This document shows, in pieces, positions 43,824-51,487 of a stretch of 64,000 bases of DNA. The notes below the pieces were generated by a model, which saw only the letters and a program-made list of their open reading frames with translations, made no database searches and was not told the origin of the DNA. The stretch covers positions 248,001-312,000 of the forward strand of contig NZ_PKEK01000039.1 of the NCBI RefSeq assembly GCF_002863225.1. The letters are read 5' to 3'. This DNA is from Mycobacterium sp. Its GTDB lineage: Bacteria; Actinomycetota; Actinomycetes; Mycobacteriales; Mycobacteriaceae. How positions within the stretch are numbered: position 1 is the stretch's first letter; each line of letters opens with the position of its first letter. A program made the position numbers and the translations under genes.

Positions 43824-44285
43824 ATGAGCCTCTGGATCGCCCATGCCGAGCAGGCGATCAGTGCAGAGATTCCGGCTCCGCCGGAGGTGGTCCGCGACTT
43901 CTATGTCGACCTGGACAACATCAAGCAATTCCATCCCCTGGTGGTAGCGGTCGAGGTGCTCGCCCACGACCGCACCGCGGACGGTTACCAGACGACCTAT
44001 CGGGTGCGCGATCGTATTCCATTGGGGGCGTTGACGTTACCGATCACCTATTGGGCGCGGGTCCGGGTGCCGGCACGCGGCGACGTGACCACCGAGGCGC
44101 GTCAGTTCCCCAGGGTCCGACTCGCCGGAACAGTGAGCTTCGAGCCTGTCGAGTCGGGCACCCGCCTCACCGAGCGACTCAGTATCGAGGCACCCCGCCC
44201 GCTCGCCTCGACGACCGTTCGCGAAGCTGTGGGTGCGCACGTCAAGATGCTCTCCGGCATTCGAGACCACTTCGAAAGCCGTTGA
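43824..44285 (+). CDS. SRPBCC family (START-like) protein
   Basis: 153 residues. The helix-grip fold is suggested by AEQAISAEIPAPPEVVRDFYVDLDNIKQFHPLV, the standard polyketide cyclase/START opening, and by a C-terminal long helix (TVREAVGAHVKMLSGIRDHFE). Such proteins bind hydrophobic ligands in an internal cavity and may act as cyclases, isomerases or carriers. Coupling to a crotonase suggests that it handles a hydrophobic pathway intermediate. It converges on the acyl-CoA synthetase gene with a 3-base gap. Confidence 0.8.
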   Translation: MSLWIAHAEQAISAEIPAPPEVVRDFYVDLDNIKQFHPLVVAVEVLAHDRTADGYQTTYRVRDRIPLGALTLPITYWARVRVPARGDVTTEARQFPRVRLAGTVSFEPVESGTRLTERLSIEAPRPLASTTVREAVGAHVKMLSGIRDHFESR

Positions 44286-44288
44286 CTC

Positions 44289-45761
44289 TCAGACCAACTG
44301 CTGACGCAGATCCTTTTTGAGCACCTTGCCGTAGCTGTTCTTCGGCAGCTCGTTCACCACGAGGTAACGCTTCGGCCGCTTGAAGCGCGCGATCCGGGCC
44401 AGCAGATGTGCATCGAGGTCGTCGAGGTCGATGGCGGCCGCGTCGCCGATGACTATGAACGCGACCACGACCTCGCCCCACTCCGGGTCGGGTGCCCCGA
44501 CCACGCACACCTCCGAGACGTCCGGGTGTTCGAGCAGCGCCTCCTCCACCTCGCGCGGATAGATGTTGGAGCCGCCGCTGATCACGACGTCCTTCGAACG
44601 GTCATGCAGGGTCAGAAAGCCACGGGCGTCGAACGAGCCCAGGTCGCCGGTACGCAGCCAGCCGTCCCGCAGCGCCTCCTCGGTGGCCGCCGGATTGCGC
44701 CAGTAGCCGGCCATCACAACGTCACCGCTGCAGACGATTTCACCGATCTCACCGGTTGCGGCGGGGGTGCCGTCGTCGCGCAGCACCGCGACCTCTGCGC
44801 CCGAGCGTGGGTATCCGACCGACCCGAGAACCGCGTCATCGGCCGCCTCGTAGTCACTGCGTCGCAGGCCGGTGATGGTCATCGGCGATTCGCCCTGACC
44901 GTAGATCTGAGCGAACACCGGACCGAATGCCTCGAGCGCCTTCTTGATGCTCTCCACGTACATCGGTCCGCCGCCGTAGATGATCGACCGCAGTTGTTCG
45001 GGACGACGGCGTCCCGTCTCGACCACCCGCTGCACCATGGTGGGCGCCAGAAATGCACTGCTACCAGGATGGTGGCCGCAGAGGTCGAGAAAGTCGTCCG
45101 CATCGAACCCGCCACGCTCCGAGATCACCTGACGTGCGCCCCGCGAGACGTAAGCCGGGATGTAGAGGCCCGAACCGTGCGACATCGGCGCGGCGTGCAC
45201 CAGGCTGCAATGCTGGTCCGGTGCATCCATGTCGGCGAGGTGGGCGACCGTCATCGCCATCAGATTGCGGTGGCTGAGCATGGCACCCTTGGACTTGCCG
45301 GTCGTGCCGCTGGTGTAGAACAGCCAGGCCAGCGTCGAAGGATCGGTGCAGGGAACCGTCCCGGGCGCGGCTTCGAATCGGCGCGAATACGCCTCGGAGT
45401 CAACGGCTTCCGCCACCGGCGTGTCGAGCTGCGCGGCGATCACGGACGATGCGAAAACCAGGGCGGCCTCGGCGTCGTCGAGTATCTGCGCCATCTCGCG
45501 GGCGTGCAGTTTGTAGTTGATCGGGACCGCCACGCATTCGGCAGCCCAGATTCCGAACAGCAGCTCCACGATCTCCGGCCGGTTTTCACTGGCGATCGCG
45601 ATCCGCGTGCCGGCAGGGTGTTCGCGCCGGATCGAGCCGGCCAGACGCAACACCCGCTCGCGCAGCTCGTTCCAGGTGCAGCAGCGGCGGCGGCCGTGAT
45701 ACACCGCGCCGTGATCCGGAAAACGTTGCGCGGCTTGATCCAGCAACGCAAACAGATTCAC
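44289..45761 (-). CDS. Acyl-CoA synthetase (FadD-type AMP-dependent ligase)
   Basis: 490 residues from the GTG at 45761 that overlaps the SDR stop (GTGA). The open frame continues upstream through the SDR gene in another frame, which is not coding. Motifs are LFYTSGTTGKSKGAM (P-loop), QIYGQGESPM (A5), DGWLRTGDLGSFDARGFL (A7/A8 hinge) and the C-terminal lysine in KNSYGKVLKKDL. It activates a carboxylic acid through an acyl adenylate to acyl-CoA. Last gene of a three-gene unit fadD-SDR-fadD transcribed leftwards. Confidence 0.9.
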   Translation of the reverse strand: MNLFALLDQAAQRFPDHGAVYHGRRRCCTWNELRERVLRLAGSIRREHPAGTRIAIASENRPEIVELLFGIWAAECVAVPINYKLHAREMAQILDDAEAALVFASSVIAAQLDTPVAEAVDSEAYSRRFEAAPGTVPCTDPSTLAWLFYTSGTTGKSKGAMLSHRNLMAMTVAHLADMDAPDQHCSLVHAAPMSHGSGLYIPAYVSRGARQVISERGGFDADDFLDLCGHHPGSSAFLAPTMVQRVVETGRRRPEQLRSIIYGGGPMYVESIKKALEAFGPVFAQIYGQGESPMTITGLRRSDYEAADDAVLGSVGYPRSGAEVAVLRDDGTPAATGEIGEIVCSGDVVMAGYWRNPAATEEALRDGWLRTGDLGSFDARGFLTLHDRSKDVVISGGSNIYPREVEEALLEHPDVSEVCVVGAPDPEWGEVVVAFIVIGDAAAIDLDDLDAHLLARIARFKRPKRYLVVNELPKNSYGKVLKKDLRQQLV

Positions 45762-46531
45762 TCGGCGATCCACTCCGACGTCAGGCCGTACTTCGACAGG
45801 TACTTCGTCGAACTCCAGCCGCCGTCGACCACGATCGTCTGGCCGTTGATGAAACTGCCGCCCGGCGAACACAGGAACGCCACCGTGCTGGCCACGTCGT
45901 CGACGGTGCCGAGTCGGGTGTGCGGGGTCATCTCGACCTGCATCCGGCGAAAGCGGGGGTCCTGCAACCGGTCCTCGGTCATCGGGGTCTGGATCACCCC
46001 GGGTGCCACGGCGTTGCAGCGGATGCCGTGCGCCCCGTACTGGGCGGCGATATGTGTGGTCAAGGCCGTCAGGCCCCCTTTCGCCGCGGAGTACGGCCCG
46101 CCGCGCAGCCCGCCCACCACCGCGAACGTCGACGTGATGTTGATGATCGCCGAACCGGGCTTCATGTGCGGCAACACATCTCGAGCCAGCCGGAACGGCG
46201 CCTTCAACATCACGTCGAGGAAGTAGTCGAGGGTCTCGTCGTCGGTGTCGTGCAGGGGTGTCGGATTGCCCACCCCGGCGTTGTTGACCAGGAAGTCGAC
46301 GTGGCCCCAACGCTCGATCGCGGCCAAGACGACCCGGGCCGGCCCGTCGCGGTCGGTCAAATCGACTGCCACGGTGGCGATGCGATCGCGGTCGCCGATC
46401 GTCGCGGCCAGCTCGTTGAGCCGGGTTTGGTTGCGGCCGGTCGCCACCACGGCCATCCCGGCCTCGGCCAGCTTGGTCGCACAGCCGAATCCGATTCCGC
46501 CGGTTGCACCGGTCACGATCGCTACCTGCAT
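45758..46531 (-). CDS. SDR family oxidoreductase
   Basis: 257 residues. TGATGGIG (7-14), NNAG, Ser in ITSTFA, YSAAK as Tyr/Lys, and [12 protein letters not shown] near the end: a classical SDR of the FabG-like group. It starts one base after the previous ligase ends, and its own stop overlaps the next ligase start, so the three genes are translationally coupled. It could be a 3-hydroxyacyl-CoA or alcohol dehydrogenase acting on the acids activated by its neighbours. Confidence 0.9.
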   Translation of the reverse strand: MQVAIVTGATGGIGFGCATKLAEAGMAVVATGRNQTRLNELAATIGDRDRIATVAVDLTDRDGPARVVLAAIERWGHVDFLVNNAGVGNPTPLHDTDDETLDYFLDVMLKAPFRLARDVLPHMKPGSAIINITSTFAVVGGLRGGPYSAAKGGLTALTTHIAAQYGAHGIRCNAVAPGVIQTPMTEDRLQDPRFRRMQVEMTPHTRLGTVDDVASTVAFLCSPGGSFINGQTIVVDGGWSSTKYLSKYGLTSEWIAE

Positions 46532-46532
46532 G

Positions 46533-48104
46533 TCATCCGTCCGTCGTTGTCAGGGCCGCCTGGATCTGGTGTTTGAGCACCTTGCCGGCATCGTTTCTGG
46601 GAAGAGCCTTCCAGATGACCACCTGCTCGGGCGCTTTGAAGACGGCGACTCCCTGCGATTGCAGGAAGGCGCGGAGGCTGTCCACGTCGGGTCGTGGTTG
46701 GTCGGTGGGAACGACGACGGCGCAGGCCCGCTCGCCGGTGCGGCGGTCGGGCAGCCCGACGACGGCAACTTCGGCGACACCGGGATGGTCGGCGAGGATG
46801 TCCTCGATTTCCTTGGGTGCGATGTTCTCGCCGTTACGGATGATGAGGTCTTTCGCCCGCCCGGTGACGACGAGGTAGTCGTTGTCGACCCAGCGCGCCA
46901 GGTCACCGGTGCGGAAATACCCTGCGTCGTCGAATGATTCGACCTCGTCGACGGCATGTAGATATCCGACCAGCATCTGCGGGCCGCTGGCGTGGATCTC
47001 TCCGTCGTCTCCGCGCAGAGCGACCCGCGCGAAGCCGGGCCGGCCGTCGGTGTCGGCGGCGCGGTCAGGATCCATCGGTGCCCCGACCGTGGTCACGGGG
47101 ACTTCGGTCGAGCCGTACACCCGGGTGACCGCCGCGTGGTCGAAATAGTCGGCCGCTCTGCGAATCAACGACGGCGAGACCGATGCGCCGCCGCAGACGA
47201 AGAGTTTCAGCTCCGGCAGCCTGGTGCCGGCTCGCTCCGCGGAGGCGAGCAACTGCTCGAGGAAGGGGGTCGCCCCGGCGATGTGCGTGCATCCCTCGTC
47301 TCCGATGAGTTCGACCGCGACGTCTGCGTTCCAGCGGTCCATCAACACGGCCGACGTGCCGAGCAGTAGCGGACATTCGAAAGCGTAGATGGAGCCGCCG
47401 ATGTGGGCGATCGGGGAGGGGACCAGGAACCGGTCACCGGGCTGCACCTGCCAGTGATCGCGGAGTTGCACGATCAACGCATGTAGTGAGTTATGGCTGT
47501 GGAGAACACCTTTCGGGCGTCCGGTGGTCCCCGAGGTGTAGAGAATCATCCGCACCGCGTCGGGATCGAGGGTGGGTAGCTCGGGAGCCGGTGCGCCGGG
47601 CAGCGGCGCGCCGTCACCCACCACGACCACGTCCGGCGGATCGTCCAGCTGCGCGATCACCCGGTCGAGCATCGCTGCGTAGTCGTGCCGGCCGAACATC
47701 CGCGGTACGAAGATCATTCGGGTGTTGGCGTCGCCCAGAATGAACTCCAGTTCGCGATCCCGCAACGAGGGCAGAATCGGGTTGACCACCATGCCCGCGA
47801 TCGTTGCCGCGTGATAGATCACGGCAGCCTCGGACCAATTCGGCAACATGAAGGAGACCACGCTGCCGACCGGAATCCGATCCAGCATCGCCCCGGCCAG
47901 TTCGGTCGCCTGCGTGTAGAGGCTGCGGCAGTCGATTCGGCGCTCGCCGTCGATCAGCAACACCCGCTCCGGAGTGCGTCGCGCGGCGTCAGCCAGGGAA
48001 TCGGCGAGCGTGCCGCGCACCCACCAGCCGCGCGCATAGGCTTCCGCGGCCCGCTCGTCGTCCCAGCGGACCGCCCGTCCACCGATCAGCCTGGTGTTAG
48101 ACAT
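46533..48104 (-). CDS. Acyl-CoA synthetase / AMP-dependent ligase
   Basis: 523 residues from the ATG at 48104 (MSNTRLIGGRAVRWD). P-loop ILYTSGTTGRPKGVL, VYGSTEVPVTT, GYFRTGDLARWVDNDYLVVTGRAKDLIIRNGENI (A8 and hinge), and final Lys in LPRNDAGKVLKHQI. The N-terminal part resembles cyclohexanecarboxylate-CoA/FadD35-like ligases. It is 14 bases after the GntR gene and leads the fadD-SDR-fadD unit. Two ligases together suggest that the pathway activates two acids of different size. Confidence 0.88.
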   Translation of the reverse strand: MSNTRLIGGRAVRWDDERAAEAYARGWWVRGTLADSLADAARRTPERVLLIDGERRIDCRSLYTQATELAGAMLDRIPVGSVVSFMLPNWSEAAVIYHAATIAGMVVNPILPSLRDRELEFILGDANTRMIFVPRMFGRHDYAAMLDRVIAQLDDPPDVVVVGDGAPLPGAPAPELPTLDPDAVRMILYTSGTTGRPKGVLHSHNSLHALIVQLRDHWQVQPGDRFLVPSPIAHIGGSIYAFECPLLLGTSAVLMDRWNADVAVELIGDEGCTHIAGATPFLEQLLASAERAGTRLPELKLFVCGGASVSPSLIRRAADYFDHAAVTRVYGSTEVPVTTVGAPMDPDRAADTDGRPGFARVALRGDDGEIHASGPQMLVGYLHAVDEVESFDDAGYFRTGDLARWVDNDYLVVTGRAKDLIIRNGENIAPKEIEDILADHPGVAEVAVVGLPDRRTGERACAVVVPTDQPRPDVDSLRAFLQSQGVAVFKAPEQVVIWKALPRNDAGKVLKHQIQAALTTTDG

Positions 48105-48118
48105 CGCCGGATGTGAGA

Positions 48119-48853
48119 TTAACCGCGAACCCGTCGCATCGTCATCGAGTGACGGAAACGCGACGCCGGATGCGTGTTGATGGTCAGCTGGGCGATTTCG
48201 CCGTCGGAGGTCGCGTAGCTGCGGTGCACCTCGAGACCGGGGCTGCCGGGCTCGACGCTGAGTTGGCCGGCCAGCGTCGGCGGGATCAGCACCGCGGCGA
48301 TCTCCTGGCGGACCTCGACGATGCTCACCCCGAAGATGTCCTCGACCAGCGGAAAGATCGGGCCGGTGTGGCGGGGCAGCAACCGGCCCACCCCGGCGAA
48401 CGTCCGATTGATGTAGTACTCGGTCCGGCAGACCGGATACGCGCCGCCCTCGATACGGCGAAATCCACTGACGGCCAACCACTCCTCGCCGCCGGCGAGT
48501 CCGGTCCGCTCGGCCAGTTCGTCGTCGACGATCGTCATGCCCGTCGATTCGATGGCGAACTGCGCGCCGGTGGCGAAAGCCAGCAGGTCGTTGATCGAGA
48601 CGACGTCTTGGACATAGGAGTCCGACGACGGCCGTGGCACCACGAGAGTGCCGGCCCGCGGCCGGGATGCGACCAGGTTGTCGTCACGCAGCCGGCGCAG
48701 TGCCTCGCGAACGGTGTACCGGCTGACCGAAAAACGCTCGCACAGTTGATGTTCGGTGGGCAGTTGGGATCCGACCGGGTACACCCCGTCGACGATCTCC
48801 TTCCGCAGTGCGCGGGCCACCTGCAGGTAGCGGTGGTCGGCGGGGTCAGCCAT
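48119..48853 (-). CDS. GntR/HutC family transcriptional regulator with UTRA domain
   Basis: 244 residues. The winged helix occupies 8-70 (YLQVARALRKEIVDGVYPVGSQLPTEHQL). The UTRA effector domain follows (about 90-240) with the LPRHTGPIFPLVEDIFG segment. It overlaps the beta-propeller gene end by 8 bases and precedes the ligase, so regulator and enzymes form one unit. Its operator is unknown. The palindrome TTTGTCCGGACAAA at 50621 has the TGT-N4-ACA look of GntR sites. Confidence 0.88.
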   Translation of the reverse strand: MADPADHRYLQVARALRKEIVDGVYPVGSQLPTEHQLCERFSVSRYTVREALRRLRDDNLVASRPRAGTLVVPRPSSDSYVQDVVSINDLLAFATGAQFAIESTGMTIVDDELAERTGLAGGEEWLAVSGFRRIEGGAYPVCRTEYYINRTFAGVGRLLPRHTGPIFPLVEDIFGVSIVEVRQEIAAVLIPPTLAGQLSVEPGSPGLEVHRSYATSDGEIAQLTINTHPASRFRHSMTMRRVRG

Positions 48854-50453
48854 CGCGCCGGTCCGGTCGCAACGCCAGCAGGCTGCCGTCGGCGTCGGCC
48901 GACACGTACAGCGTGCCGTCGGGGCCTGACGCGATGCCGGCGAACGGGCCCTGCGGCCCGGAGAACGGCGGCATGCCCTTCAGTGGTTTGGGCACCACAC
49001 CCGGGGCGGCGCCGAGCGGTAGCCCGGCGGCGATGATCTGCCGCGATCCGTCGTCGAGGTTCACCGCGACCAACGTCCTGGCGCCGGCATCGACCACGTA
49101 CAACGTGTGCCCGGCGACCAGGATGCCCTGCGGACGGTCGAAGTCGGCCGCCACGGTCTGCGGGCGGGAACCGGCGAGCGTGAGCACCCGTCCGGCGCCG
49201 GCCTCCGACACCAGCCACTCGCCGTCGGGCCCGACCGCGACCCCGATCGGGTCGGCCAACCCGGACGCGATCACCTCGACCCGTCCGTCCCGGATCGACA
49301 CCACCCGCCCCGTGCCGAGTTCGGCAGCGGCGATCGTCCCGTCGGCGCCGATCGCCACCCCGTAGAGCTGATCGAATCCATCGGCCAGTACGTCACTTTC
49401 GCCGTCGGCCGGTCGGTAGCGGGACACCTGGCCGCCGGATGTCGTGACGATGAATTCGCCTGGCCCCGCCGGTGCCAGCCCGCGCAGAAAGCCTGGATAG
49501 CCCGGACTGAACAGCATTCCCACCGTCTGCAATGTCCGGTCCGGGCGCAACACGTAGAAGTAGGTGCCGTCGGCGACATACAGGTTGCCGTCGGCACCGA
49601 CCGCCAGATCCAGCGGCCAGGTCAACCCACCGGGCAGCAGGGCCTCGGTGGTGCCGTCGGCGAGAATCTCGGTGATCTCGCCGGAGAAATTCGAGACGAA
49701 CAGCCGATCGCCGACGAACGTGCAGTTGTCCAGGCCGGGGCTGAGATCGGCGAGCACGGTCTGCTGCCCGGTGCGCGGATCGATGCGCAACACCTGGCCG
49801 CTGTGGACCTGGGTGGAGACGATCTGGCCGGCGGAGTCGAACTTCACCGAGTCAGGTACGCCGAGACCGGTCGCGACGGTTTCCGGATCGCCGCCGTCGA
49901 GATGGACACGCCAGATTTCGTTGGCGCCCATCACGGGGAAATACAACGTGCCGTCCGGGCCGACCTCCATCGCATTGGGAGACGGAACGTTGTCCAGCAG
50001 GACCCGCGGTGTTCCGCCGGCCAGGTCCAGCTCGAGAAGCCGGCCGCCCTCCCGGCATTCGCCGACGAACAACCGGTCCCGGTGCACGGTGACACCGTTG
50101 GCCGACGGGACGTCGGCGCGCAGCACTCGAGTGTGTCCGTCGGCGCCGCGCACGCTGACTCGGCCGTCCATCACCTCGGTGGCGTAGAGATCACCGTCGC
50201 GGCCGAACGCCACGTCGTCCGGCGCGATGATGTCACCGCCCTTGGCGCTGACGATCTCCAGTCGGCCGGTGTCGACATCGAGCGCGCTGATCTGGCTGCC
50301 GGTCACCTGCGCGATGTAGACCCGGCCGTCTGGTCCGGTCCGCAGACCGTTGGCGCCGAACAGCCGACTCGGCGGGGTGAGTCGCTGCATGCGCCACCCG
50401 TCGGCGAGGGTAGGCGAGGTCCCGGCGCCGGAGCGGCCTTCGTGCGGCAACAT
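48846..50453 (-). CDS. SMP-30/gluconolactonase-like or NHL beta-propeller protein
   Basis: 535 residues. Many repeats of the form VGPDGxLYV/IGADGTIAAAE indicate one or two beta-propellers. Segments such as NGVTVHRDRLFVGE, LDNCTFVGDRLFVSN and the Asp/Asn-rich loops are those of SMP-30/gluconolactonase-like calcium enzymes. There is no signal peptide. It is divergent from the oxygenase operon. A lactonase in a pathway with a Baeyer-Villiger enzyme would open the lactone product, but this is inferred, and a non-catalytic role is possible. Confidence 0.7.
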   Translation of the reverse strand: MLPHEGRSGAGTSPTLADGWRMQRLTPPSRLFGANGLRTGPDGRVYIAQVTGSQISALDVDTGRLEIVSAKGGDIIAPDDVAFGRDGDLYATEVMDGRVSVRGADGHTRVLRADVPSANGVTVHRDRLFVGECREGGRLLELDLAGGTPRVLLDNVPSPNAMEVGPDGTLYFPVMGANEIWRVHLDGGDPETVATGLGVPDSVKFDSAGQIVSTQVHSGQVLRIDPRTGQQTVLADLSPGLDNCTFVGDRLFVSNFSGEITEILADGTTEALLPGGLTWPLDLAVGADGNLYVADGTYFYVLRPDRTLQTVGMLFSPGYPGFLRGLAPAGPGEFIVTTSGGQVSRYRPADGESDVLADGFDQLYGVAIGADGTIAAAELGTGRVVSIRDGRVEVIASGLADPIGVAVGPDGEWLVSEAGAGRVLTLAGSRPQTVAADFDRPQGILVAGHTLYVVDAGARTLVAVNLDDGSRQIIAAGLPLGAAPGVVPKPLKGMPPFSGPQGPFAGIASGPDGTLYVSADADGSLLALRPDRRDG

Positions 50454-50522
50454 CGGTGATCACTCCTGTGGGCCTGGTTACCGGGGCTGGTGGCAGTTTC
50501 CGCCGGTGACGTTAGCAACCGG

Positions 50523-50535
50523 GTCTGGTCCAGAC
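50523..50535. promoter_or_regulatory. Palindrome GTCTGG-T-CCAGAC
   Basis: A perfect 13-base palindrome 70 bases upstream of the beta-propeller gene and about 100 bases before the divergent SDR. A candidate operator distinct from the GAGAAT site at 50586 and the TTTGTCCGGACAAA site. Confidence 0.45.
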
Positions 50536-50585
50536 AATAGCGAGGCAACCTTCGAACCAGGCAACTTGACGCTCGGCCATTTGCA

Positions 50586-50600
50586 GAGAATCATATTCTC
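50586..50600. promoter_or_regulatory. GAGAAT-N3-ATTCTC site (C), upstream of the oxygenase operon
   Basis: GAGAAT-CAT-ATTCTC is a perfect palindrome and the best copy of the motif. It lies 36-50 bases upstream of the first SDR of the Rieske/Baeyer-Villiger operon. It links this operon to the sites at 37450, 41456 and 42973. Confidence 0.75.
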
Positions 50601-50620
50601 AATTATGCACATCTCGATGC

Positions 50621-50634
50621 TTTGTCCGGACAAA
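50621..50634. promoter_or_regulatory. Palindrome TTTGTCCGGACAAA at the SDR start
   Basis: A perfect 14-base palindrome ending one base before the GTG start of the oxygenase operon. A protein bound here would block translation start or early transcription. The TGTCCGGACA core resembles GntR-family operators, and a GntR gene is divergently placed 1.6 kb away. It could instead form a hairpin around the ribosome site. Confidence 0.55.
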
Positions 50635-50635
50635 A

Positions 50636-51487
50636 GTGGGCGATAACCTGCTCGGTCTGCAGGGTCGCGTGGTCGTTGTGGCCGGCGCGGCCGGCGGCGG
50701 CATTGGGACCACGGTGACCCGCATGGTGGCCGAAGCGGGCGCGACCGTCGTCGCGGTCAGCCGGGGCAAGGACAACCTCGACACCCATATCTCTCCGCTG
50801 GTCGAGCGCGGTCTGTCGATCATTCCGTTGGCCGCGGACGTGTCCACCGAGGATGGCGTGGGCGCGGTCATCGAACGGGCCGTGGACGCCGACGGTCGAC
50901 TGCACGGGCTGGTCAATGTCGCGGGCGGGGCCGGACCGGAGACCTGGATGCCCTCGACCCGGGTGTCCCGCACCGACTGGCGCGACCTGTTCACCCAAAA
51001 TCTCGAGACGGCGTTCTTCATGAGTCAGGCGGTGGCGGCCGAGCTGAAGGCCGCCGACACCCGTGGGTCGATTGTGTCGATCTCCTCGATCAGCGGCATG
51101 AACACCGCGCCGTTCCACATCGCCTACGGCACCGCCAAAGCGGCGATTGCCGCGATGACCCGCACCATGGCCGTCGAGCTGGCCGCCGACGAAATCCGGG
51201 TGAATGCCGTGGCCCCCGGCGTCACCGCGACCCCGGCTTCGCTCACCTACGTCGACGACGACGCCGAGCGGGATCGGCAGGCGATCGCGATGGGCCGACG
51301 CGGCCGCCCCGAGGAGGTCGCCGGCGCGATTCTGTTCCTGTTGTCCGACCTGTCCAGCTACATCACCGGCCAGACTCTGCTGGTGGACGGTGGGCTGGAC
51401 CTGAAGTGGACGCACCTCGGCGCCGACAACACCTCACTCTTCCTCAAGGACGACTCCTTCCGAGCGGCGATGAAGGGACCGGGATGA
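50636..51487 (+). CDS. SDR family oxidoreductase, first gene of the oxygenase operon
   Basis: 283 residues from a GTG. The cofactor loop is unusual: VAGAAGGGIGTTV instead of TGxxxGIG, still Gly-rich. NVAGG replaces NNAG, Ser in ISSISG, and YGTAK as Tyr/Lys. C-terminal ITGQTLLVDGGLD is typical, followed by a 30-residue extension. The stop overlaps the Rieske oxygenase ATG (ATGA). A dehydrogenase next to a Rieske dioxygenase often oxidises the cis-diol or an alcohol product to a ketone. Confidence 0.88.
   Translation: MGDNLLGLQGRVVVVAGAAGGGIGTTVTRMVAEAGATVVAVSRGKDNLDTHISPLVERGLSIIPLAADVSTEDGVGAVIERAVDADGRLHGLVNVAGGAGPETWMPSTRVSRTDWRDLFTQNLETAFFMSQAVAAELKAADTRGSIVSISSISGMNTAPFHIAYGTAKAAIAAMTRTMAVELAADEIRVNAVAPGVTATPASLTYVDDDAERDRQAIAMGRRGRPEEVAGAILFLLSDLSSYITGQTLLVDGGLDLKWTHLGADNTSLFLKDDSFRAAMKGPG

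Noticed and set aside
44406..46226. A 606-residue plus-strand open frame
   Set aside because: It runs opposite to the acyl-CoA synthetase and SDR genes, whose motifs are intact; composition is shadow-like.
49107..50459. A 450-residue plus-strand open frame
   Set aside because: Antisense to the beta-propeller gene with its clear repeats; no domain recognised.
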